A DNA stretch of 5,009 bases from Bacillota bacterium. GTDB lineage: Bacteria > Bacillota > Sulfobacillia > JAJZYS01 > JAJYTV01. Positions 1-5,009 of the stretch are shown here, in pieces. Position numbers and translations under genes: made by a program. Location of the stretch: contig JAJYTV010000176.1 in assembly GCA_021792885.1 (NCBI GenBank), positions 1-5,009 of the forward strand, given 5' to 3'. Below the pieces are notes generated by a model that made no database searches, was not told the DNA's origin, and worked only from the letters and a program-made list of their open reading frames with translations. The first letter of the stretch is position 1. Each line of letters opens with the position of its first letter.

Positions 1-323
1 TCGAGATCCTCGAGCGCGAGGACATTCTCTGCGCGCAGGTGATGGATTACCAGAGCCTCGCGGGGATGGAGAACGTCATGAATCGCGAGCGCTTCCCGCA
101 GCTCACGCACCCCGTGCTCGGCGCCGTGCCGGGGGTGGCCGTGCCCGCGCGGCTCGGCGAGGCGCCGGCGCGGCCCTCGCGTCCCGCGCCGCTCGTCGGG
201 GAGCACAGCGCGGAGCTCCTCAGGGAGCTCGGCCTCGCCCAGGCGGAGATCGAGCGGCTGTTCACGACCGGGGCCGTGAAGGGGCCGGCCGGCCGTGGGA
301 CGCAGACGCAGAGCGTCTCCTGA
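1..323 (+). CDS. Class III (CaiB/BaiF) acyl-CoA transferase, C-terminal fragment
   Basis: The reading frame is open from the left edge (first full codon at position 3) to a TGA at 321-323, so only about the last 106 residues are present. The fragment begins EILEREDILCAQV, resembling the region before the small-domain end of family III CoA-transferases. It then reads FPQLTHPVLG, with a later RPAPLVGEHSAELLRELGL that matches the family's usual ending (a proline-rich 'P.LGEHT' motif followed by the terminal helix). Family III enzymes move CoA from a donor thioester such as succinyl-CoA to a carboxylic acid via an aspartyl-CoA intermediate. That aspartate lies upstream and cannot be checked. The last 16 or so residues, after the helix, are low-complexity and look like a dispensable tail. 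It is the first visible gene of the operon and probably activates the pathway acid. Substrate is unknown. Family assignment is fairly secure; specificity is inferred only from context. Confidence 0.82.
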   Translation, partial: EILEREDILCAQVMDYQSLAGMENVMNRERFPQLTHPVLGAVPGVAVPARLGEAPARPSRPAPLVGEHSAELLRELGLAQAEIERLFTTGAVKGPAGRGTQTQSVS

Positions 324-344
324 CCCGCGGGTAGACCAGTTGCC

Positions 345-351
345 AAAGGAG
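345..351 (+). promoter_or_regulatory. Shine-Dalgarno site for the enoyl-CoA hydratase gene
   Basis: AAAGGAG lies 9 bases before the ATG at 361. It directly abuts another in-frame ATG at 352, which is therefore too close to be used. It also argues against the in-frame GTG at 295, which would overlap the upstream gene and add a tail not seen in crotonases. Confidence 0.7.
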
Positions 352-360
352 ATGAGAGCG

Positions 361-1143
361 ATGGACGAACTCCTGCAGCTCGAGCGGCACGACAAGGTGG
401 CGCGCATCCGCTTCAACCGCGAGTCGGCCCTCAACGCGCTGACCCCGGAGATGCTCATGGACCTGCGCCGCATGCTCGTGGAGCTCGACCTCGACGGTGA
501 CGCGCGGGCCGTGGTGCTCGCCGGGCAGCCGAAGGCGTTCTCGGTCGGGGCGGACCTCAAGGGCCGCGTCGCCGAGTACGAGGCGGGGGCCCTGCGCGAT
601 CCCCTGGGCGCGATCATCCGGGAGCTGTTCTCGTACATCGAAAGCATGTCGAAGCCGGTGATCGCCGACATCTCGGGCTACGCCCTGGGTGGAGGGCTCG
701 AGCTCGCGCTCGCCTGCGACCTGCGCATCGCCGACCGCACGGCGAAGTTCGGCTTCCCCGAGGCGAACGTCGGCAGCCTGCCGGGCGCGGGCGGCACGCA
801 GCGCCTGCCGCGCCTCGTCGGCCCCGGCAGGGCGATGAGCCTGATGTTCACGGGGGAGCGGATCGCGGCCGAGCAGGCCTATGCGTGGGGCTTGATCGAG
901 AAGCTCGTGGAGCCCGGCGAACTCGACGCGGAGAGCATCGCCTGGGCGGCGCAGATGGCGCAGAAGGCACCGCTCTCGATCGCGGCGATCAAGGGCTGCA
1001 TCTACGTCGCGGAGAGCACCGACCTCGCGTCGGGGCTCGCGTACGAGGCGCAGAGCCACGCGATCCTGCGCAAGACGCGCGACCGCGAGGAAGGCATGCG
1101 CGCGTTCGTCGAGAAGCGCGCGCCGCAGTTCACGGGACAGTGA
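361..1143 (+). CDS. Enoyl-CoA hydratase (crotonase family)
   Basis: This 260-residue protein has the usual crotonase length. Crotonases of this type add water across the C=C of a 2-enoyl-CoA to give a 3-hydroxyacyl-CoA in the cytoplasm. The oxyanion-hole segments are FSVGADLKG (about residues 60-68) and GYALGGGLELA (106-116). Glu114 and Glu134 align with the two catalytic glutamates of rat mitochondrial hydratase (Glu144 and Glu164), so a true hydratase is favoured over isomerase or decarboxylase relatives. The motif GSLPGAGGTQRLPR (138-151) follows, and the C-terminus reads EKRAPQFTG, typical of the family. The start at 361 is set by the AAAGGAG site. The gene sits 37 bases after the CoA-transferase and 19 bases before the SDR, so by context it hydrates the unsaturated CoA ester made by the transferase. 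A role like BbsH (phenylitaconyl-CoA hydratase) is plausible, but the sequence does not show substrate specificity. Confidence 0.93.
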   Translation: MDELLQLERHDKVARIRFNRESALNALTPEMLMDLRRMLVELDLDGDARAVVLAGQPKAFSVGADLKGRVAEYEAGALRDPLGAIIRELFSYIESMSKPVIADISGYALGGGLELALACDLRIADRTAKFGFPEANVGSLPGAGGTQRLPRLVGPGRAMSLMFTGERIAAEQAYAWGLIEKLVEPGELDAESIAWAAQMAQKAPLSIAAIKGCIYVAESTDLASGLAYEAQSHAILRKTRDREEGMRAFVEKRAPQFTGQ

Positions 1144-1152
1144 CACGAAAGG
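1141..1152 (+). repeat. Repeated stop/Shine-Dalgarno junction, copy 1
   Basis: TGACACGAAAGG contains the stop codon of the hydratase gene and the start of the Shine-Dalgarno site for the SDR gene. The identical 12 bases recur at 4696-4707 between the PrpF-family gene and the transporter gene, again beginning with the stop codon. It could be a shared translation-linking junction or a coincidence shaped by ribosome-binding constraints. Confidence 0.5.
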
Positions 1153-1162
1153 GGCGGACGGC

Positions 1163-1912
1163 ATGAAGGGGATGAAGGAGCGCGTCGCGATGGTGACCGG
1201 CAGCGGCCAGGGCATCGGGGCGGCGATCGCGCGCAGGCTCTGCGAGGGCGGGGCCAAGGTGGTGCTGAACGACGTCGACCAGGCGCGCGCATCGGCGGTC
1301 GAGGGCGAGCTGCGCGCGGCGGGCTACGAGGTGAGCTCCTTCGTCGGCGACATCTCCCAAACGGAGGTGGCCGACGCGGCGATCGCCTACGCGGTCGAGA
1401 CCTTCGGGACGTTCGACATCCTCGTGAACAACGCGGGGATCGCCAAGGACGCCTACCTGACGAAGATGACCGACGAGATGTTCGACGACGTGATCCGCGT
1501 GAACCTCAAGTCGCAGTTCCTGCTGGCCCGCGCCGCGACCCGCGTGATGATGGAGAAGCGCTACGGCCGCATCGTCAACGTCGCCTCCCGGGCGTGGCTG
1601 GGCGGGGCGGGGCAGGTCAACTACAGCGCGTCCAAGGGCGGCGTCGTCAGCCTGACGCGAACGCTCGCGCTGGAGAGCGGCCGCTACCAGATCACCACGA
1701 ACGCGGTTGCCCCGGGCCTCATCGACACGCCGCTCTTCCGTGCCCTGCGGCCCGACCATCAGGAGCGCATGGAGAAGACGGTTCCGGTGCAGCGCGTCGG
1801 CAAGCCCGAGGAAGTGGCCGATGCGGTCGCCTTCTTCGCCGACGACGACTCCGGCTACATCAACGGGCAGGTCCTCTACGTCTGCGGCGGGCGCAGCGTA
1901 GGCGCCTACTAG
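1163..1912 (+). CDS. Short-chain dehydrogenase/reductase (3-hydroxyacyl-CoA dehydrogenase-like)
   Basis: This 249-residue protein is a classical SDR. The nucleotide-binding motif is TGSGQGIG (residues 12-19), NNAG is at 89-92, and the catalytic tetrad appears as Asn114, Ser142, Tyr154 and Lys158. An APG turn lies at 183-185. Asp37 at the end of the second strand (VVLNDVD) suggests NAD(H) rather than NADP(H), which fits an oxidative, catabolic role. The segment ASRAWLGGAGQ and the ending GQVLYVCGGRS resemble, from memory, SDRs of the BbsD type that oxidise 2-(hydroxyalkyl)succinyl-CoA esters; this was not checked by search. The ATG at 1163 has GAAAGGGG at 1147-1154 with 8 bases of spacing; the ATG at 1172 is less well placed. 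Sitting between hydratase and thiolase, it most likely oxidises the 3-hydroxyacyl-CoA to the 3-oxoacyl-CoA. A FabG-like biosynthetic reductase is the main alternative and is less likely in this context. Confidence 0.9.
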   Translation: MKGMKERVAMVTGSGQGIGAAIARRLCEGGAKVVLNDVDQARASAVEGELRAAGYEVSSFVGDISQTEVADAAIAYAVETFGTFDILVNNAGIAKDAYLTKMTDEMFDDVIRVNLKSQFLLARAATRVMMEKRYGRIVNVASRAWLGGAGQVNYSASKGGVVSLTRTLALESGRYQITTNAVAPGLIDTPLFRALRPDHQERMEKTVPVQRVGKPEEVADAVAFFADDDSGYINGQVLYVCGGRSVGAY

Positions 1913-1935
1913 CGGCCGCACGAGCGGCGCAGGGA

Positions 1936-1947
1936 AAGGGGAAGGGG
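1936..1947 (+). promoter_or_regulatory. Tandem AAGGGG Shine-Dalgarno region before a GTG start
   Basis: Two consecutive AAGGGG copies sit in a purine-rich run that starts at 1931, in the longest intergenic gap of the operon (40 bases). The second copy ends 5 bases before the GTG at 1953, supporting that start. The duplicated site may offset the weak GTG start for a small subunit; this is inference. Confidence 0.55.
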
Positions 1948-1952
1948 AACAG

Positions 1953-2360
1953 GTGTCAGAGACCAAGAGCGAGCCCCAGGTGCACGGTCCGGATGTCTTC
2001 GCGTACGAGGAGGGCCGGCTCTACCTCGTCGGCAGCCGGTGCCCGGAGTGCGGCGCGGCGTTCTATCCGCCGCAGGCGGTCTGCGCGCGCTGCGGCCACC
2101 GCGGCGGCGACCGGCTGCTGCTCGGCCCCGAAGGCACGATCTACACCTGGAGCCGCGTCCACCGCTCGACGCCCGAGTTCAAGACGCCGTATGTGCTGGT
2201 CTACGTGGACTTCCCGCAGGACGTGCGCGTGCTGATGCCGCTGGCGGATGGCGTGGAACCCGAGGTCGGCGCGACGGTCGAGCTCCAGATGCAGGACGGC
2301 CCGCGGCTCGAGGACGGGAAGGCCGTTCCCCTCGTGCACGCGTCGCCGGTCGACAGGTAG
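1953..2360 (+). CDS. DUF35 Zn-ribbon/OB-fold protein, thiolase partner subunit (BbsA-like)
   Basis: This 135-residue protein has the DUF35 layout. An N-terminal helix region is followed by a rubredoxin-like zinc ribbon with Cys30-x2-Cys33 and Cys44-x2-Cys47. A C-terminal OB fold follows from about residue 58, with the characteristic GTIYTWSRVHR, a PYVLVYVDF strand and a GATVEL strand. DUF35 proteins pair with SCP2-type thiolases or related aldolases, helping to bind acyl-CoA. Known cases are BbsA with the thiolase BbsB in anaerobic toluene breakdown, and ChsH2 with the aldolase Ltp2 in steroid side-chain breakdown. The thiolase gene follows after only 12 bases, its Shine-Dalgarno site touching this stop codon, so equimolar production is likely. 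The GTG start follows a tandem AAGGGG. The family call is secure. The BbsA-like role rests on the gene pair and on the neighbouring thiolase keeping its active-site cysteine. Confidence 0.9.
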   Translation: MSETKSEPQVHGPDVFAYEEGRLYLVGSRCPECGAAFYPPQAVCARCGHRGGDRLLLGPEGTIYTWSRVHRSTPEFKTPYVLVYVDFPQDVRVLMPLADGVEPEVGATVELQMQDGPRLEDGKAVPLVHASPVDR

Positions 2361-2366
2361 GGAGGA
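2361..2366 (+). promoter_or_regulatory. Shine-Dalgarno site abutting the upstream stop codon
   Basis: GGAGGA begins directly after the TAG stop (2358-2360) of the DUF35 gene and lies 6 bases before the ATG at 2373. A ribosome ending the first gene would cover it, which suggests translational coupling of the two subunits. Confidence 0.65.
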
Positions 2367-2372
2367 AGCGCG

Positions 2373-3515
2373 ATGGAAGGCGTCTACGTAGCCGGCGTCG
2401 GCATGACTGCGTTCGGCAAGCACCCGGACCGCACCGCGGCGGACCTCGCGGCCGAGGCGATCCTCGGTGCCCTGGACGATGCCGGGGTCGGGGTGATGGA
2501 GATCGAGGCGGCATGGGTGGGGCACGTCTACCAGGGAATGGCCATGGGACAGCGCGCGCTCGGCGCGGCGGGGCTCTCGGGCCTGCCGATCACCAACGTG
2601 GAGAATGCCTGCTCGAGCGGCTCGACGGCGATCTTCGAGGCGGCCATGGCGCTGCGCGCCGGGGCCTATGACCTCGTGCTCGCGGTCGGCGTCGAGCACC
2701 TCTCGTCGAAGTTCCGCGGCGCGCTGCAGCCCGACGAGAGCGACATCGAGGCGCAGATCGGGCTCACCATGCCGTCCGTCTACGCCATGCGCGCCAGAAG
2801 GCACTTCGAGCAGTACGGCACGACCCCGCGCCAGCTCGCGGCGATCGCCGCGAAGAACAAGTTCAACGCGTCCTTGAACCCGCTCGCCCAGTTCAAGAAG
2901 CCGGTCAGCATCGACGAGGTGCTGGCGGGGCCACTCATCGCGGAACCCCTGCACCGCGACGAGTGCGCGCCGGTTTCGGACGGGGCGGCCGCCGTCGTGC
3001 TGGTGAGCGAGAAGAAGCGCAGGCAGCTCGGCGGCTCGCGCGCCGTGCGGCTCGTCGCTTCGGCGCTGCGCAGCGGGCGCATGGAGGTGGGCCTGCCGGA
3101 CATGACGCAGGAGGACCTCACCTGGCGCACGGCGCTCGCGGCCTACGAACAGGCGGGGCTGGGACCGGAGGACGTCCAGATGGCCGAAGTGCACGACTGC
3201 TTCTCGATCGCCGAGACGACCCGCATCGAAGGGCTGCACCTCTTCCCCTTCGGCGAGTACCCGCGGGCCGTCGAACGCGGCGAGGCCAGCCTGAACGGCC
3301 GTCTTCCGGTGAATACGAGCGGCGGGCTGCTCGGCAAGGGACACCCCCTGGGGGCGACGGGCGTGGCGCAGGTGATCGAGATCGTGAAGCAGCTGCGCGG
3401 CGAGGCGGGCGACCGCCAGGTGGCAAACCTCAAGGTGGGGCTCGCGCACTGCCGCGGCGGCAAGGCCCGCGGCGTCGAGGGGACGGCCTGCACCGTCAAC
3501 ATCCTCACGCTCTAG
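2373..3515 (+). CDS. SCP2-type thiolase / acetyl-CoA acetyltransferase-like (BbsB-like)
   Basis: This 380-residue protein is a thiolase of the SCP2/lipid-transfer type, near full family length. It should cleave a 3-oxoacyl-CoA with free CoA. The N-terminal part reads VYVAGVGMTAFGKH. The nucleophile is Cys80 in the motif NACSSGSTA. Further motifs are VHDCF (His274, Cys276), NTSGGLLGKGHPLGATG (catalytic His324 in GHP), and a C-terminal HCRGG with Cys360. Keeping Cys80 and the GHP histidine argues for a real thiolase and against the DUF35-linked retro-aldolases (Ltp2 type), which lack the nucleophilic cysteine. The C-terminal HCRGG is notable because many SCP2-type relatives have an asparagine where the cysteine sits here. 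With the preceding DUF35 protein it probably forms a two-component thiolase like BbsAB, doing the last cleavage of the pathway. Released products are probably an acyl-CoA plus succinyl-CoA or acetyl-CoA, depending on the unknown substrate. Confidence 0.9.
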   Translation: MEGVYVAGVGMTAFGKHPDRTAADLAAEAILGALDDAGVGVMEIEAAWVGHVYQGMAMGQRALGAAGLSGLPITNVENACSSGSTAIFEAAMALRAGAYDLVLAVGVEHLSSKFRGALQPDESDIEAQIGLTMPSVYAMRARRHFEQYGTTPRQLAAIAAKNKFNASLNPLAQFKKPVSIDEVLAGPLIAEPLHRDECAPVSDGAAAVVLVSEKKRRQLGGSRAVRLVASALRSGRMEVGLPDMTQEDLTWRTALAAYEQAGLGPEDVQMAEVHDCFSIAETTRIEGLHLFPFGEYPRAVERGEASLNGRLPVNTSGGLLGKGHPLGATGVAQVIEIVKQLRGEAGDRQVANLKVGLAHCRGGKARGVEGTACTVNILTL

Positions 3516-3516
3516 G

Positions 3517-3523
3517 AAGGAGG
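3517..3523 (+). promoter_or_regulatory. Strong Shine-Dalgarno site fixing a GTG start
   Basis: AAGGAGG, one of the best anti-16S matches in the window, ends 8 bases before the GTG at 3532. It supports that start over the internal ATG at 3553. Confidence 0.7.
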
Positions 3524-3531
3524 GGTCTGCG

Positions 3532-4698
3532 GTGGCTCAGTTCGGTGCGGAGATGATCGCGGTTCCCTCGACCATCGTGCGCGGCGGCACGAGCAAGGCC
3601 GTGTTCCTGCCCGCGTCGGCCGTTCCGTCGCAGCCCGGGGAGCTCGAACGGTTCCTGCTCGCGCTGATGGGCAGCCCAGACCCGCGGCAGATCGACGGAC
3701 TGGGCGGCGCGGACCTCCTCACGAGCAAGGTGGCGATCGTCGGACCGCCGAGCGTCGAGGGCGCGGACGTCGACTACACCTTCGCCCAGGTCGGGACTTC
3801 GACCGCGCAGGTGCACTTCGACATGCTCTGCGGCAACATCTCCGCCGCCGTGGGCCTCTACGCCATCGAGAAGGGGCTTGTCCAGCCGGTCGAGCCCGTC
3901 ACCACCGTGCGCATCTACAACCACAACACGAAGACCATCCTGCTCTCGGACGTGCCGGTCAAGGGCGGGCACGGGGCGGTGGAGGGAGACCTCGCCATCG
4001 ACGGCGTTCCCGGGACCGGAGCACCCGTGCGGATGGACTACCGGCTGACGGCAGGGAGCACCACGGGGCGCCTCCTGCCGACCGGAGCGGCGCAGGAGCT
4101 CCTCTATGCGGAGGGACTCGGCGCCGTCACCGTGTCGATCGTCGACATCGCCAACCTCTGTTTCATGGTGCGGGCGGAGGAACTGGGGCTCGACCCCGCT
4201 CGCCTTCCCTCGGCTCCAGACCAGGCCCTGCTCGAGAGGACAGACCTGCTGCAGCGGGCGGTCGCGCGCAGGGTCGGCGTCCCCGAGGGGCGGCTCACGC
4301 CGATCCCGATCCTGGTCGCGCCGCCCCACGACTACCCGCTGGTGGTCGGGAACGGCACCATGGCGGCGGAGAACGTCGACATCGCCGCGCAGGTGCTGGG
4401 CGGCCAGCCGCTCACCCTGCACAAGGCCTTCCCGGGCGCGGCGAGCGTGACGCTCGCCGTCGGCGCAAGGATTCCCGGAACGGTGGCCTACGAGGTGGCG
4501 AGGCCGGCCGCGGGCCCCACGGTGCGCATCGGCCACCCGAGCGGCGGCATGGAGGTGGAGGCGGAGGTCCTGGCGGACGGGGAGGACCTCTCGGTCCTGC
4601 GCGCGGGCTACCTGCGCACCGCGCGGCTGCTGCTCGATGGAACGGCCTATCTCCGCGGCGCCCGGCTGTTTGCCGCGGCGCAAGACGGAGCCCTCTGA
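3532..4698 (+). CDS. PrpF-family (DUF453) unsaturated dicarboxylate isomerase
   Basis: This 388-residue protein has the length and signatures of the PrpF family: an N-terminal VRGGTSKAVF (about residues 16-25), GLGGADLLTSKVAIV (56-70), CGNISAAVG (100-108), GHPSGG (334-339) and a final RTAR (362-365). Family members have a diaminopimelate epimerase-like two-domain fold and move a double bond or interconvert cis/trans isomers by proton transfer. Examples are methylitaconate delta-isomerase, 4-oxalomesaconate tautomerase (GalD) and the 2-methylaconitate isomerase PrpF. Lys66 and Cys100 correspond to the conserved lysine and cysteine discussed as active-site residues in the family. No AcnD or other methylcitrate gene is visible, so a propionate role is not supported. 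Placement after a CoA-dependent cleavage set and before a transporter suggests it prepares an imported unsaturated diacid for CoA activation. The family is secure; the substrate is unknown. Confidence 0.9.
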   Translation: MAQFGAEMIAVPSTIVRGGTSKAVFLPASAVPSQPGELERFLLALMGSPDPRQIDGLGGADLLTSKVAIVGPPSVEGADVDYTFAQVGTSTAQVHFDMLCGNISAAVGLYAIEKGLVQPVEPVTTVRIYNHNTKTILLSDVPVKGGHGAVEGDLAIDGVPGTGAPVRMDYRLTAGSTTGRLLPTGAAQELLYAEGLGAVTVSIVDIANLCFMVRAEELGLDPARLPSAPDQALLERTDLLQRAVARRVGVPEGRLTPIPILVAPPHDYPLVVGNGTMAAENVDIAAQVLGGQPLTLHKAFPGAASVTLAVGARIPGTVAYEVARPAAGPTVRIGHPSGGMEVEAEVLADGEDLSVLRAGYLRTARLLLDGTAYLRGARLFAAAQDGAL

Positions 4699-4707
4699 CA
4701 CGAAAGG
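4696..4707 (+). repeat. Repeated stop/Shine-Dalgarno junction, copy 2
   Basis: The 12 bases are identical to those at 1141-1152, again starting with a TGA stop and leading into the Shine-Dalgarno site (AAAGGAG at 4703-4709) of the next gene, here the transporter. Confidence 0.5.
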
Positions 4708-4719
4708 AGCGATGCGATC

Positions 4720-5009
4720 ATGGCTGACACTTCCCTCGGCGCCAAGGACTCTGCGCCCGCAGCAGGCTACCCGACCTACCGGTGGGCCATCCTCACGGTC
4801 GTCTTCCTCTTCGGACTCTTCGAGAACATGTCGCTTCTCGCCACCAGCATCGTCAACCCGGTGCTGCTGAAGGTCTTCCACTTCACGTCGGCGCAGGTCG
4901 GCGCGCTCTCCTCGGTGAGCAGCTGGATCGCGATCGCCATGGCGATGGTCGGTGGATACCTGGCGGACCGCTTCGGGCCGAAGCTCGTCGGCGCGTTCAT
5001 GCTCGTGCT
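4720..5009 (+). CDS. Major facilitator superfamily transporter, N-terminal fragment
   Basis: The frame is open from the ATG at 4720 to the right edge, giving 96 full codons of a protein expected to be about 400-450 residues. AAAGGAG at 4703-4709 lies 10 bases upstream; the ATG at 4712 is in another frame. A roughly 20-residue polar N-terminus precedes the first membrane segment (about 22-45, containing Glu35-Asn36). A second segment covers about 58-78, followed by GYLADRFGPK (79-88), which is MFS motif A in the loop between helices 2 and 3, and the start of helix 3. MFS proteins are inner-membrane carriers driven by ion or solute gradients. The look is that of organic anion carriers such as the oxalate/formate antiporter-like or anion:cation symporter groups, but a quarter of the protein cannot decide this. 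As last visible gene, 21 bases after the isomerase, it likely moves the pathway acid across the inner membrane. Confidence 0.85.
   Translation, partial: MADTSLGAKDSAPAAGYPTYRWAILTVVFLFGLFENMSLLATSIVNPVLLKVFHFTSAQVGALSSVSSWIAIAMAMVGGYLADRFGPKLVGAFMLV

Noticed and set aside
295..360. Upstream GTG start extending the hydratase by 22 residues
   Set aside because: The extension would overlap the CoA-transferase end, encodes an Arg-rich stretch unlike crotonases, and the AAAGGAG site clearly serves the ATG at 361.
262..1257. 331-codon open frame on the - strand
   Set aside because: It is a shadow of the hydratase gene, which has clear catalytic motifs in the + frame; the antisense product has no recognisable features.
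1956..3449. 497-codon open frame on the - strand
   Set aside because: It lies antisense to the DUF35 and thiolase genes, is rich in Arg/His/Asp-type residues typical of GC-rich shadow frames, shows no recognisable motif and has no supporting ribosome site.
1953..3515. Steroid side-chain retro-aldolase pair (Ltp2/ChsH2 type)
   Set aside because: The gene pair layout is similar, but the large subunit keeps the thiolase nucleophile Cys80 and the GHP histidine, and no steroid genes are nearby.
4564..4590. Inverted repeat GAGGTCC...GGACCTC with a 13-base loop
   Set aside because: The 7-bp stem lies inside the PrpF-family coding region, has no T-run and is explained by ordinary GAG/GTC/GAC/CTC codon use in GC-rich DNA; not a convincing terminator or operator.
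3532..4698. Propionate 2-methylcitrate cycle gene prpF
   Set aside because: The protein family fits, but no acnD, prpB or prpC-like gene is visible and the neighbours are CoA-dependent cleavage enzymes, so the symbol and pathway are not supported.
3505..4881. 458-codon open frame on the - strand
   Set aside because: It is antisense to the PrpF-family gene and the transporter start. Its composition is low-complexity Arg/His/Gly/Asp with no domain signature, consistent with high third-position GC in the real genes.

Overview
The window is a compact, GC-rich (by eye close to 70%) bacterial catabolic operon. Seven genes lie on the + strand, separated by only 12 to 40 bases, most with an obvious purine-rich Shine-Dalgarno site. 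No RNA gene, mobile element, CRISPR array, convincing promoter or terminator is visible, and no stretch over 300 bases lacks a gene. Composition and start-site style fit a high-GC bacterium, perhaps a Pseudomonadota or former deltaproteobacterial lineage, but nothing here fixes the taxon.

Layout: (1) the C-terminal end of a class III (CaiB/BaiF) CoA-transferase, cut by the left edge; (2) an enoyl-CoA hydratase of the crotonase family with both catalytic glutamates; (3) a short-chain dehydrogenase/reductase with an intact catalytic tetrad; (4) a small DUF35 Zn-ribbon/OB-fold protein; (5) an SCP2-type thiolase with its nucleophilic cysteine; (6) a PrpF-family (DUF453) isomerase; (7) the N-terminal quarter of a major facilitator superfamily transporter, cut by the right edge.

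Genes 1-5 form a complete beta-oxidation-like set: CoA activation, hydration, oxidation of the beta-hydroxyl, and thiolysis by a two-part Zn-finger/thiolase. These are the same protein families as in the anaerobic toluene bbs (benzylsuccinate beta-oxidation) operon: BbsE/F transferase, BbsH hydratase, BbsC/D dehydrogenase, BbsA Zn-finger and BbsB thiolase. Gene 6 is not part of the classical bbs set. PrpF-family enzymes move a C=C bond in unsaturated di- or tricarboxylates (for example methylitaconate/dimethylmaleate, or aconitate isomers). The working hypothesis is that gene 7 imports an unsaturated branched dicarboxylate, gene 6 moves its double bond into position, and genes 1-5 activate, hydrate, oxidise and cleave it to an acyl-CoA plus succinyl-CoA. 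Succinyl-CoA could in turn be the CoA donor for gene 1. The substrate is not identifiable from the sequence, and genes outside the window (a dehydrogenase, a second SDR, a second transferase subunit, a regulator) may change this reading.
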